Shown one piece after another: positions 36,567 to 44,932 of a DNA stretch of 64,000 bases. The notes under the pieces were generated by a model that was given only the letters and a program-made list of their open reading frames with translations, was not told the origin of the DNA and did not search any database. How positions within the stretch are numbered: position 1 is the first letter of the stretch; each line of letters starts with the position of its first letter. Position numbers and translations under genes: made by a program. Origin of the DNA: Vibrio kanaloae (GTDB lineage: Bacteria > Pseudomonadota > Gammaproteobacteria > Enterobacterales > Vibrionaceae); NCBI RefSeq assembly GCF_024347535.1, contig NZ_AP025498.1:1054001-1118000 (forward strand), given 5' to 3'.

Positions 36567-36666
36567 AACAACCACCTTGACTGATTATTGAGAATTGGAG
36601 TGACCATCTAAGCCGAGCTATAAGCGTCAAGGGCAAACAGCCCAGACCTAGACAGTCAAATTTGAT

Positions 36667-36735
36667 TAACCAAATTTGGTTATCGGAGAGAAGCATATAC
36701 ACCAGATTTGGTTACTGCAAGACACCAAAAATGGT
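36667..36735. promoter_or_regulatory. Triple operator-like palindromes between divergent phage promoters
   Basis: Three related dyads with consensus ACCAnATTTGGT: a perfect 16-base TAACCAAATTTGGTTA (36667-36682), ACCAGATTTGGT (36701-36712) and ACCAAAAATGGT (36724-36735). They lie between the leftward early operon and the rightward regulator at 36774, the expected place for repressor binding in an inovirus immunity region. Confidence 0.75.
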
Positions 36736-36773
36736 TAGCAATAAGCTATGATTGAAGAAACGGAGGATTTGCC

Positions 36774-37142
36774 ATGTACCAAAATAAACTGTTAGACGCC
36801 TATAAACAGGCTCAAAATTACGTACAAGACAAACAAATAGCGCACGATATGAATATACCTCAACAAAGAATCAGTGATTTCCGCAAAGGTCGTCGCTATC
36901 TTACTGATTCACAGGCGGTTTTTTTAGCGGAGAAAGCAAAGTTAGACCCACAGATCGCGTTGATAGGTTTGCACGCTGACCGCAACGAAAATCCAGAGAT
37001 TAAGCAGCTATGGGAACACATGGCAAAAAAGTTTGACGGGCTAGGATTATCAGGAATTTCAATGGCTTGTGGTGGTTTGGCGTTATGGATGATGCCTACT
37101 CAAGAAGCACTAGCTCAGTGCGTATTATGTACGTTATGTTAA
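36774..37142 (+). CDS. Phage repressor-like regulator (DUF3693-like); stop codon supplied by dif
   Basis: A 122-residue protein with an N-terminal HTH (DAYKQAQNYVQDKQIAHDMNIPQQRISDFRKGRRYLT) and a C-terminal hydrophobic segment (GLSGISMACGGLALWMM). GGAGG lies eight bases before the ATG. The last residues QCVLCTLC and the TAA are encoded by the dif site itself. On the excised circle the frame would continue through attP for 30 codons (148 residues in total), ending at the start of the DUF3653-type gene. It probably represses the leftward operon through the palindromes at 36667-36735 (inference). DUF3693 assignment is from memory. Confidence 0.78.
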   Translation: MYQNKLLDAYKQAQNYVQDKQIAHDMNIPQQRISDFRKGRRYLTDSQAVFLAEKAKLDPQIALIGLHADRNENPEIKQLWEHMAKKFDGLGLSGISMACGGLALWMMPTQEALAQCVLCTLC

Positions 37143-37144
37143 AT
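37117..37144 (+). other. dif: dif site (chromosome 1), right boundary of the prophage
   Basis: The XerC arm AGTGCGTATTA (37117-37127), six-base spacer TGTACG and XerD arm TTATGTTAAAT (37134-37144) match Vibrio chromosome 1 dif as I recall it, with a variant spacer. Because the canonical XerD arm is on this side, the working dimer-resolution site is restored here after integration. Confidence 0.92.
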
Positions 37145-37159
37145 TGGTTTTGGTGTTTA

Positions 37160-37195
37160 TAAGGCAGGACTCTTTGTGTGATGCCCTGCCTTTGT
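37160..37195. terminator. Hairpin right of dif
   Basis: AAGGCAGG/CCTGCCTTT with a 16-base loop lies between dif and yciH. It may end transcription coming out of the prophage (rightward) or serve yciH from the other side. The tail is short (TTTG). Confidence 0.45.
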
Positions 37196-37312
37196 ATTGT
37201 GTCGATAGTCTCTAATTTATACTGTGTATTTAACCATATTGGCTATTTACCATAAAATATATAATAACCAGTGATAATAATCTTCGATTTTAACCCTGGT
37301 ATTAGTTAGAGA

Positions 37313-37624
37313 TTAGCCGCCAGCAAATTTAACTTTGTAGCCTTTCTTTTCAAGGTGCGCTTTGATCTTGTCGCGCGCGTCCCCTTGAATTTCTATGTTG
37401 TCATCTTTTACTGAGCCACCGCAGCCGCAAACTTTTTTGAGCTCTGCTGCCATTAGTTTTAATGGTGCGTCATCTAGGTCTAAGCCAGTTACGACAGAAA
37501 CACCTTTGCCTTTACGGCCTTTAGTTTCTTTTTGGATTCGAACGATACCATCGCCTTTAGGACGTTGGACTTTCTCTTCTTCAGGCTCAATACGACCTGT
37601 TTCTGTTGAATATACTAGGCTCAT
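37313..37624 (-). CDS. yciH: YciH / SUI1 family translation factor
   Basis: A 103-residue SUI1-domain protein with KGDGIVRIQKETKGRKGKGVSVVTGL, the CGCGGSVKDDNIEIQGD signature and the terminal ARDKIKAHLEKKGYKVKFAGG. It is the bacterial relative of eIF1, thought to affect start-codon fidelity and stress translation. It ends close to dif and is followed upstream by the DUF3319-like gene, three bases away, probably in one operon. Confidence 0.93.
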   Translation of the reverse strand: MSLVYSTETGRIEPEEEKVQRPKGDGIVRIQKETKGRKGKGVSVVTGLDLDDAPLKLMAAELKKVCGCGGSVKDDNIEIQGDARDKIKAHLEKKGYKVKFAGG

Positions 37625-37627
37625 AAT

Positions 37628-37996
37628 TTACTTCTTTTGTTGCTCTGCTTTTTGTTTTGCGAGTAAGTAAGCTTCTATATGACGTTGAATTGCAATTTTT
37701 CCGCCCTTAATTAGGCGTCCGTTAAACATGCAATACCACGCATTAGGCTCACCGGTGTCATTCTTGATTTGGTAACCGTTGAAGTTTTCAGTTGAGCCAC
37801 CAGTTCCTCTCGACTTATTTAATGCTGTGAATTCTTTTGGATCAATAATAGATGCGGTTTCAATCCACCAATCAATACTTTTCTTAACAGCAGCTAGGTT
37901 ACCTTGAATAACATTGTTTTTTAACTTCGCACGCCAGACCGTGTGATTAGCATCTATCGATTGAAGATGGACGCTCCGGTAAATTGAATTAGCCAT
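37628..37996 (-). CDS. Conserved Vibrio protein (DUF3319-like), unknown function
   Basis: A 122-residue soluble, basic protein (MANSIYRSVHLQSIDANHTVWRA...) with NFNGYQIKNDTGEPNAWYCMFNGRLIKGG and a C-terminal Lys/Gln-rich helix. I associate it with DUF3319 from memory. It is upstream of yciH on the same strand. Function unknown. Confidence 0.68.
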   Translation of the reverse strand: MANSIYRSVHLQSIDANHTVWRAKLKNNVIQGNLAAVKKSIDWWIETASIIDPKEFTALNKSRGTGGSTENFNGYQIKNDTGEPNAWYCMFNGRLIKGGKIAIQRHIEAYLLAKQKAEQQKK

Positions 37997-38096
37997 ATCT
38001 ATTGATCATCTTTTTGTTTTCACTATATTAATCATAAGTATACTTTTAATGATATCAAGCATAATATGGTAAAAACACCTGTTAAGGTACGGTAAT

Positions 38097-39065
38097 TTGA
38101 GAAAAAAAGTCCCTATTTTATCTGATTCTGTGACAGTTAATTTGTTTGTTGAAAAGTTGAACAGTAATGTGTCAATTGAAATTATAGATGAATTAACAGG
38201 ATACCAATACTCGCGTAATTCACTCTTAGGCATCTACAGTGACTGGAATCGCTACCACGCGTTTTGTACTAAAAACCGTATCAATACACTTCCAGCATCT
38301 GTTACGGCTATTCGTCGTTTTTTAGAGACTGAATCCAACGACAGAAAATATGCATCTCTAAAACGTTACACTGCAACGCTTAGTTTATTGCACATTGTGC
38401 TTGGTTTCGCCAACCCTATCAAGCACCGACAAGTTCGCTTTACTCTACTCCACTTGCAAGCCAGAATGGCCGGTGATGCTAAGCAAACCAACGCCATGAC
38501 GTCCGCACACCTCACTGAATTGAACATATTGCTTTCGCATGACAAGGCCAACTTAAAAGAGATTCGTGACATTGCCATTTATAATGTGATGTTCGAGTGT
38601 GCTTTAAAGCGTTCAGAACTTAAGCTGTTATCAACCGCCGATGTTGAGAGCACCGATAGTGATTATCAGATCATTATTAAAAATTCTGTATACCAGCTTT
38701 CACAAGTCGCGAGTGTCGCACTTGAGCGTTGGCTTTCGTATGCTGGGGTACAAGAGGATTTACCTGTGTTCCGTGCAATAGACAAGCATGAAAACATTGG
38801 ACGTCAACCTTTGGACGATTCGTCTATCTATCGAATCCTGCGCAGAGCAAGCGATTTACTACAACTGGCGGAAAACCACCATTTCTCAGGTAACTCGATT
38901 CGTGTTGGTGCTGCACAAGAGCTTTCTAAACAAGGTCTTAAGGTAAAAGAAATTCAGGATTTTGGTCGTTGGCTCAGCCCTGCCATGCCTGCGCAATATG
39001 TGGGGTATACGGGCACAGCGGAGAAGGAGAAAATGAAATTCAAAGCCTTAATACCGTGGCAATAA
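38097..39065 (+). CDS. Orphan tyrosine recombinase/integrase near dif
   Basis: This 322-residue protein has an N-terminal SAM-like DNA-binding domain (about 20-120) and a tyrosine-recombinase catalytic domain (about 130-320). The first catalytic Arg lies in CALKRSELKLL, the second in GNSIRVGAAQEL (N in place of the first His of HxxR), W in the FGRWLSPAMPAQY box, and Tyr in AQYVGYT. The R-R-W-Y arrangement resembles integrase variants of integrative elements. The start is TTG at 38097 with AAGG upstream. No phage or element genes flank it, so its target is unclear. Confidence 0.82.
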   Translation: MRKKVPILSDSVTVNLFVEKLNSNVSIEIIDELTGYQYSRNSLLGIYSDWNRYHAFCTKNRINTLPASVTAIRRFLETESNDRKYASLKRYTATLSLLHIVLGFANPIKHRQVRFTLLHLQARMAGDAKQTNAMTSAHLTELNILLSHDKANLKEIRDIAIYNVMFECALKRSELKLLSTADVESTDSDYQIIIKNSVYQLSQVASVALERWLSYAGVQEDLPVFRAIDKHENIGRQPLDDSSIYRILRRASDLLQLAENHHFSGNSIRVGAAQELSKQGLKVKEIQDFGRWLSPAMPAQYVGYTGTAEKEKMKFKALIPWQ

Positions 39066-39123
39066 ACTTTTGTCGTCAAGCCAGTAAACTAGTGGCATCG
39101 TCGGCGTTAAAAATATCGGCTTC

Positions 39124-39165
39124 TAAAAAACAATAATGCCTTGGCAGAAAAGCTCAAGGCATTAT
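39124..39165 (-). terminator. Terminator for ddl
   Basis: The stem ATAATGCCTTG / CAAGGCATTAT is followed on the minus strand by TGTTTTTTAG, 39 bases beyond the ddl stop. Confidence 0.7.
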
Positions 39166-39203
39166 GTTGTCAGGGTCAAAAACAGAAATAACGATTCGAT
39201 AAA

Positions 39204-40199
39204 CTAAGCAAGGCTCGTTCTAACGCAGTTCTCCAAGAATTGACTAAACTTGTGTCCATTATGCTCCACCATTTTAGGGAACATGGAAATTGGAGTCATA
39301 CCTGGAAAAGTATTTACTTCGTTCAGGTAGATTTCGTTGTCTTGGGTTAAGAAAAAATCAATTCGAGATAAGTGACGTAGCTTCATTTGAGTGAAAACTT
39401 TGCGTGCACTGTCTGCGATTAATTCACATTGTTCATCAGTCAGATTACTTGCTTCAACTTCAGTGACTGAGTGGCTGTCTGCACTGTACTTTTCTTCATA
39501 AGAGTAAAATGCGCCATTTGGTGCTATCACCTCGCCCGGCTTGCTAATGTGTAACTCACCGTCGATTTGATAGGCAGCGACTTCTAGTTCTCGTGGTACG
39601 ACTGACTTCTCAACAAGTACTTGATCTGAGAACGTAAACGCTTTGTTGATGGCTTCGTTTAAGTCTTCTACTTGGTTCACTTGATAACAGCCAACGGAAG
39701 AGCCTTGACGTGCAGCCTTCACGAACACTTTCCCCCACTTTTCAAAAGCTTGAGTCGCTTGTGAGTGAGCTTGTTCCGTGTTGTCAGATAAGAATAAGTA
39801 TGGTGTATTTGGAATACCAAGTGCGTCATACCAAAGTTTTGATGTGATTTTGTTGAAGCTGTTGTTGCTTGCTTCAGAGCCACAACCTAGGTATGGAAGT
39901 TTAGCCATTTCAAACAGTGACTGAATATCACCCGTTTCACCTGGGAAACCATGAATACACGGCACAATAAAGTCGACTTTTGATTCTATATTGTCGCCAC
40001 GTAGAGTTTGCTCATTAATATCAAGGTAAACTAATTCACCGGAATCAATACACCAGCCTTCACTCTTAATCTCAACTCTTAAAACGTTAAAATCTGCAAC
40101 GCTATTGAGTTGTTCAAAAAGGTAATTAGCTGAAACTAAAGACACTTCATGCTCTGAAGATCCACCGCCGCAAAGTAGAAGAATGTTTGTGGTGCTCAT
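39204..40199 (-). CDS. ddl: D-alanine--D-alanine ligase
   Basis: This 331-residue ATP-grasp enzyme makes D-Ala-D-Ala for peptidoglycan. Motifs seen are LLCGGGSSEHEVSLVSA, IVPCIHGFPGETG, LPYLGCGSEAS, VFVKAARQGSSVGCYQV and FLTQDNEIYLNEVNTFPGMTPISMFPKM. Length fits the DdlA-type. It stands alone, outside the division and cell wall (dcw) cluster, so it may be a second ddl. Confidence 0.94.
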   Translation of the reverse strand: MSTTNILLLCGGGSSEHEVSLVSANYLFEQLNSVADFNVLRVEIKSEGWCIDSGELVYLDINEQTLRGDNIESKVDFIVPCIHGFPGETGDIQSLFEMAKLPYLGCGSEASNNSFNKITSKLWYDALGIPNTPYLFLSDNTEQAHSQATQAFEKWGKVFVKAARQGSSVGCYQVNQVEDLNEAINKAFTFSDQVLVEKSVVPRELEVAAYQIDGELHISKPGEVIAPNGAFYSYEEKYSADSHSVTEVEASNLTDEQCELIADSARKVFTQMKLRHLSRIDFFLTQDNEIYLNEVNTFPGMTPISMFPKMVEHNGHKFSQFLENCVRTSLA

Positions 40200-40336
40200 G
40201 GGTAAAATCGGTCCTTGAAACTAGGAGTACTGACTTCAATGATAAACAAAAGTCGAGATAGGTACAGTGTTTTGATTGTTAAAATTGCATCCGAAAGATC
40301 GAGCGATTAACTATTAAACAAAACCGATAGTCTTAA

Positions 40337-40371
40337 AACAAAAGAAGGAGCATTTGCTCCCTCTTTTATGA
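40337..40371 (-). terminator. Probable terminator for the SPOR lipoprotein gene
   Basis: On the minus strand GGAGCA/TGCTCC with a short loop is followed by TTCTTTTGTTTT. Confidence 0.55.
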
Positions 40372-40379
40372 ATCAAAAC

Positions 40380-40931
40380 TTAGTTTAACTTGTTAAGCGT
40401 TGGGTATTCAGAATTCTTGATGTCATCAATGCTTTTAACGAACGGCTTTAAGTTTTGAAAAGTGGTTGGCAGTTTTGAAATCGCCTTTTTGGCTTCTAAG
40501 CGTGTTGCGTAGTCACCGTAAAGTACGGTGAACCACTTAGTACCGTTAACCATTTTGTAGTTTTCCCAAACTGGTTGAGAAGTCGGTGGTAGCATTTTCA
40601 CGAAAGAGTCGACTTTACTTTGGCTGCCAACAGCAACAACTTGAACCGTATAGCCAAAGCGTTGATTCATGTCTTGTTGTTTTTTCGTTGGCCCCGTCAC
40701 GCTTGTAACTGGCTTAACCTTAGTTGTTTGGGTGACAGGTTCTGTTCTGATAACGTTAACAACGTTCTCTTCTACAACGACTGCTTGCTCAGATTGAGAT
40801 ACAACTGGAGCTTCAACTTTGGCTGTTTTGTACTCTTCTTGATAGCTATCTGAAGTCACATCCGTAATGTAGTTTTCAGATACACATGCAGCCAAGAGCA
40901 GAGGCAAAGTCGCAATTGCAATTTTTTTCAT
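40380..40931 (-). CDS. SPOR-domain lipoprotein
   Basis: This 183-residue protein has a lipoprotein signal (LPLLLAAC, Cys at 16) and a disordered Val/Thr/Glu-rich linker. A C-terminal SPOR domain (about 92-170: YTVQVVAVGSQSKVDSFVKML ... WFTVLYGDYATRLEAKKAISKL) binds denuded peptidoglycan glycans, so the protein probably localises to the division septum in the periplasm. No operon partner. Confidence 0.85.
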   Translation of the reverse strand: MKKIAIATLPLLLAACVSENYITDVTSDSYQEEYKTAKVEAPVVSQSEQAVVVEENVVNVIRTEPVTQTTKVKPVTSVTGPTKKQQDMNQRFGYTVQVVAVGSQSKVDSFVKMLPPTSQPVWENYKMVNGTKWFTVLYGDYATRLEAKKAISKLPTTFQNLKPFVKSIDDIKNSEYPTLNKLN

Positions 40932-41147
40932 GGAAAGCTCTATGTCCTTAATAATAATTACTATAAATCATGCCGATACGTCGGTTTAGAATCAAGTTAA
41001 CTTTGAGATTATACACCATTAGTAGGTGACCTATTTCACAAACTTTATGCAGTGTCTGCTTATTCATCTGAATTCGGTGAATTTGCCATCAACCTATCAG
41101 TGAAAAGTAAGTTACGATGAACTTACGTGCATTGCTAGGATATGTCT

Positions 41148-43832
41148 ATGAATCATCTTGATCCCCTACTTAAACCCCGCTCTATCGCTGTTGTTGGCGC
41201 TTCGCAACGAGAAACGCGTGCGGGCTATATTGTTATGAATAATTTGTTGCACGGGGATTTTAAAGGTGCGGTGATGCCAGTTACACCGAAATACGACTCA
41301 GTGGCTGGCGTACTCTCTTATAAGAAAATTCTATCCCTACCTATCGTTCCAGACCTTGCGATTTTGTGTACGAATGCGAAACGCAACGTCGCCATTTTTG
41401 AAGAATTGGCCGAGAAAGGCATCGCGTCAGTAATTGTACTTTCCTCCGACATGCAACAGCTAAGCGATAATGGTGAGACATTTGATGAAAGATGCCTAGC
41501 GATTGCCAAAAAACACAATATTCGCGTGCTCGGTTCAAACAGCTTAGGGATTATTGTTCCATGGCTAAACTTAAATGCCTCTTTCTCTCCCGTTACTGCG
41601 CTTCCCGGAAAAATTGCGTTTGTTTCCCAGTCTGCAGCAGTTTGTACCACTATTCTTGATTGGGCGAACGACAAGCAGATTGGTTTCTCTGCGTTTATCT
41701 CCATTGGTAATGGCAGTGATATTGAATTCTCAGAGCTTTTAGATTATCTGAGTACCGATTCTCACACCGAAGCGATCTTGCTTTACATTGACAGCATTAC
41801 GGATGCAAGGCGCTTTATCTCTGCAGCACGTGCAGCGTCGCGTAACCGACGAATCCTAGTATTAAAAGGCGGTCGAACAGCGAAAGGAAGAGCGGCTGCT
41901 ATGGCACACACAGGCGGTGCGGACACTCTAGACATTATTTACGATTCGGCAATCCGACGCAGTGGCATGCTGAGAGTTAAGAACTTACATGAGTTGTTTG
42001 CCGCGGTAGAGACACTGACTCACTCGGTGCCACTGCGTGGTGAGCGTCTCGCTATTGTCACTAATGGTGGAGGCCCTGCGATTATGGCTGTAGACACGCT
42101 TTTTGATCGTGGCGGTAAGTTAGCAGAATTATCCGATGAAACACTTGATAGATTAAGCAGAGTTTTGCCAGCGAGTTGGTCCCATAGCAATCCTATAGAT
42201 ATTGTTGGTGATGCCGGCGATCAGCGTTATATCGATACTATCAACATACTGCTTGATGGTGACGAAGCTGATGCCATTCTTATCATGCACAGCCCTTCTG
42301 CTGTCGCGCATTCCGCTCAAACAGCGGAACGAATTATTGAAGTGATCAAGAAGCACCCTCGCCACAAACGATTCAATATCTTAACTAATTGGTCTGGCGA
42401 ATTAACAGCACGGCCCGCGAGAAAGCTGTTTACTGAAGCGGGAATTCCTACCTATCGAACGCCAGAAAGTTCTGTGGTTGCCTTCATGCACTTGGTCGAG
42501 TACCGACGCAACCAACGTCAGTTAATGGAAACCCCAACGACTGCAGAAAAAGTACACATTGAAGACTTGGCAGATGCGAAGAATTGGATTAAACGCCAAC
42601 TACTGGATAAAGATACAGTTAGTCTTGATACCCATCAAAACAGCCAATTTTTTAGACACTTCAATTTGGATGTTCTTCCGACTTGGATCGCTTCGGACCC
42701 AAGCGAGGCGGTACATATTGCAGAAACGATTGGTTATCCCGTTGCAGTAAAACTCCGTTCACCAGACATCGCACATAAGTCAGATGTACAAGGTGTGATG
42801 CTCAATCTGCGAAACAGCAGTGAGGTAGCAAATGCAGCTCAAGCGATTCTCGATCGATCGCAATTGTCGTTCCCTACCGCTCATATTCATGGTTTGTTGA
42901 TTCAAGGAATGGCCAAGCTCGCAGGTGGTCAAGAGCTACGCGTGAAAGTAACAACCGATGAAACCTTTGGACCAATTATTCTGCTTGGTCAAGGTGGATC
43001 TGAATGGGATGAATCCATTGATGCGGCAGCTGCATTCCCACCGCTTAACATGACACTGGCTCGATACTTGATTATTCGAGCGATAAAGAGTGGCAAGATT
43101 CGCCTGCAAAAGTTGCCTAACCCGATCGATATTGAGGGGCTTTCTGAACTATTAGTTCGTATATCTCAAATGGTGGTTAATTGTCCTGAGATACATGATT
43201 TGGATATTCATCCAGTGCTTGCCAATGGAGACAAGTTCACTATATTGGACGCCGATATTATTTTGAAAGCGTATGAGGGAGATCCGCAAGAAAGACTCGC
43301 GATTCGCCCATACCCAGTTGAACTTGAAGAGACAATACAGTTGAGAGACGGTACTGAGGTGCTGCTACGCCCTATCCTTCCGGAAGATGAGCCGCTTCAC
43401 GCAGACTTTATTAACCGGGTCTCCAAAGAAGATCTTTATAAACGCTTCTTTAGTGATGTCGGTGAGTTCAATCACGAGGCATTGGCGAATTTTACTCAGA
43501 TCGATTTTGATAGAGAAATTGCATTTGTTGTTGTGCGTAAAGAGCAAGGCCTTCCTGCGATCATCGGTGTTTCCAGAGCTTTGATTAACCCAGAGAACAC
43601 AGACGCTGAGTTTGCAATACTGATACGCTCTGATCTGAAAGGCGCCGGCTTAGGTCGGATTTTGATGACTAAGGTAATCGATTACTGCCGAGCAAAACAG
43701 ACTAAGCAAATGTCTGGGATGACGATGCCAACGAACAGAGGAATGTTGACACTAGCTCGAAAACTCGGTTTTAAGCTAGATATCAGTTTTGAAGATGGTA
43801 CTGCAGATATGGTGTTGCCGCTATTTGAGTGA
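41148..43832 (+). CDS. Protein lysine acetyltransferase, Pat/YfiQ type (ACS-ADP-like + GNAT)
   Basis: This 894-residue protein has a CoA-binding domain (SIAVVGASQRETRAGY), succinyl-CoA-ligase-like domains (SQSAAVCTTILDW; IVTNGGGPAIMAVD), and an ATP-grasp domain (about 480-700, GYPVAVKLRSPDIAHKSDVQGV). The C-terminal GNAT domain (about 735-894) includes LKGAGLGRILMTKVIDYC. This is the architecture of E. coli PatZ/YfiQ and Salmonella Pat, which acetylate acetyl-CoA synthetase and other proteins. Start at 41148 because AGGA is seven bases upstream; the ATG two codons earlier is too close to it. It is convergent with a LysR gene, overlapping by 12 bases. Confidence 0.9.
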   Translation: MNHLDPLLKPRSIAVVGASQRETRAGYIVMNNLLHGDFKGAVMPVTPKYDSVAGVLSYKKILSLPIVPDLAILCTNAKRNVAIFEELAEKGIASVIVLSSDMQQLSDNGETFDERCLAIAKKHNIRVLGSNSLGIIVPWLNLNASFSPVTALPGKIAFVSQSAAVCTTILDWANDKQIGFSAFISIGNGSDIEFSELLDYLSTDSHTEAILLYIDSITDARRFISAARAASRNRRILVLKGGRTAKGRAAAMAHTGGADTLDIIYDSAIRRSGMLRVKNLHELFAAVETLTHSVPLRGERLAIVTNGGGPAIMAVDTLFDRGGKLAELSDETLDRLSRVLPASWSHSNPIDIVGDAGDQRYIDTINILLDGDEADAILIMHSPSAVAHSAQTAERIIEVIKKHPRHKRFNILTNWSGELTARPARKLFTEAGIPTYRTPESSVVAFMHLVEYRRNQRQLMETPTTAEKVHIEDLADAKNWIKRQLLDKDTVSLDTHQNSQFFRHFNLDVLPTWIASDPSEAVHIAETIGYPVAVKLRSPDIAHKSDVQGVMLNLRNSSEVANAAQAILDRSQLSFPTAHIHGLLIQGMAKLAGGQELRVKVTTDETFGPIILLGQGGSEWDESIDAAAAFPPLNMTLARYLIIRAIKSGKIRLQKLPNPIDIEGLSELLVRISQMVVNCPEIHDLDIHPVLANGDKFTILDADIILKAYEGDPQERLAIRPYPVELEETIQLRDGTEVLLRPILPEDEPLHADFINRVSKEDLYKRFFSDVGEFNHEALANFTQIDFDREIAFVVVRKEQGLPAIIGVSRALINPENTDAEFAILIRSDLKGAGLGRILMTKVIDYCRAKQTKQMSGMTMPTNRGMLTLARKLGFKLDISFEDGTADMVLPLFE

Positions 43833-44708
43833 CCATGTCTTTTTAAGGTGCTGAATACACCAAGATTTGGCGTCGCCCATTTTGTTGCGTCGCCAAGCCA
43901 TCACGATATCGATAGGTTGTGGCTCAGTCCCTGAAATTTTCTGTAGAACGCCAGACTCGATCAAAGGTTCAGCAACACTACTTGGTAAAGTACCAATACC
44001 TAAACCAGTGGTTAACGCTTCTACTTTTGCAGAAAAGCTTGTCACGGTTAATCGCGGTTGTTTTTCTAAAATATTGATACTTAATGCTGGTTGATCACGG
44101 GCTGTATCCGCAATTGCAATTACCCTGTAACTTTCTCTTGCCTTCTGGTCAAATTCACCTGAACGTTTGTGAACGTAGTGTTTTGATGACGCTACCCAAA
44201 CCATTTCCATTTTACCAATTACGTCACTTTTCATGTCATTTGGAATAGTGTCGACTTTTGGGCAAACCAGTAAATCTGCGCGGTCATCGGTCAGTGATTC
44301 CCAACAACCGGCAAGGATCTCTTCTTGTAATCGAACGCGTGTCTTACTGATTTTTCCTAGTTCATCCACGAGTGGGAAGAAATTAGCAACCGGAATAATA
44401 CCATCAAAGGCTATTGTTAAGTCGAGCTCCCAACCATTTGCAAGAATACTGGCTTCGTTTACTAATTTTTCCGTCGCACCAAGAATCACTCTGCCTTGTT
44501 CTAATATCAATTGCCCCGCTTCTGTGAAGTTTGCACGGTGGCCGGATCGATCAAAAATCATGATGTCTAAGTCTTGCTCTAGCTTTTGAATTTGATAGCT
44601 GAGTGATGAAGGGGCTCTATCCATTTCATTTGCCGCAGCGGCGAAACTTCCACGTCGCTCTATGGCATCTAATATGTGTAATGCTTCAAGTGTTATTGGG
44701 CTATGCAT
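43821..44708 (-). CDS. LysR family transcriptional regulator
   Basis: This 295-residue regulator has an N-terminal winged HTH (ALHILDAIERRGSFAAAANEMDRAPSSLSYQIQKLEQDLDIMIFDRSGHRANFT) and a periplasmic-binding-protein-like effector domain (about 95-290). AGGAAAGCT precedes the ATG. Its 3' end overlaps that of the acetyltransferase gene by 12 bases on the opposite strand. The regulatory target is unknown. Confidence 0.9.
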   Translation of the reverse strand: MHSPITLEALHILDAIERRGSFAAAANEMDRAPSSLSYQIQKLEQDLDIMIFDRSGHRANFTEAGQLILEQGRVILGATEKLVNEASILANGWELDLTIAFDGIIPVANFFPLVDELGKISKTRVRLQEEILAGCWESLTDDRADLLVCPKVDTIPNDMKSDVIGKMEMVWVASSKHYVHKRSGEFDQKARESYRVIAIADTARDQPALSINILEKQPRLTVTSFSAKVEALTTGLGIGTLPSSVAEPLIESGVLQKISGTEPQPIDIVMAWRRNKMGDAKSWCIQHLKKTWSLK

Positions 44709-44855
44709 AGCTTTCCTACTTTACAAATGAGACTTTAGTCACAAAAACAGAAGCATTCGCCACGTGAATGGAACTGTAAAAGTCTTTTTAATACAGATGT
44801 TTAAGAATGTTGATTATGAATCAGTTGATAAAAATAAAAATTAATTAAATGCAAA

Positions 44856-44870
44856 TAATAGTAATTATCA
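44856..44870. promoter_or_regulatory. Fur-box-like site upstream of the TonB receptor
   Basis: TAATAGTAATTATCA, read on the minus strand as TGATAAT-T-ACTATTA, matches the 7-1-7 Fur consensus TGATAAT-n-ATTATCA at all but two positions. It lies 63 bases before the start codon of the heme-type receptor, so iron-repressed expression is likely. Confidence 0.6.
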
Positions 44871-44932
44871 TTTAGATCCAATATTATCTTTCGCAAATCA
44901 AGATAATACTATGGAATTAAGGTAACTATCAG

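Larger units (their letters stand above)
28365..37116. mobile_element. Integrated filamentous phage (inovirus), VGJ/CTX-like, at dif
   Basis: The element is about 8.75 kb, bounded by two XerC arms. It carries Rep, a DUF1293 ssDNA-binding protein, pVII-like, pVIII, a pIII/TspB-like adhesin, a DUF2523 minor coat protein and the Zot morphogenesis ATPase, all leftward. Also present are a hairpin-rich non-coding region, two small regulators at the ends and an AIPR-family gene. There is no integrase, so it uses host XerCD, and no pIV secretin, so it needs a host secretin such as EpsD (family knowledge). Only one phage copy is present, with no tandem RS-like satellite. Confidence 0.93.
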
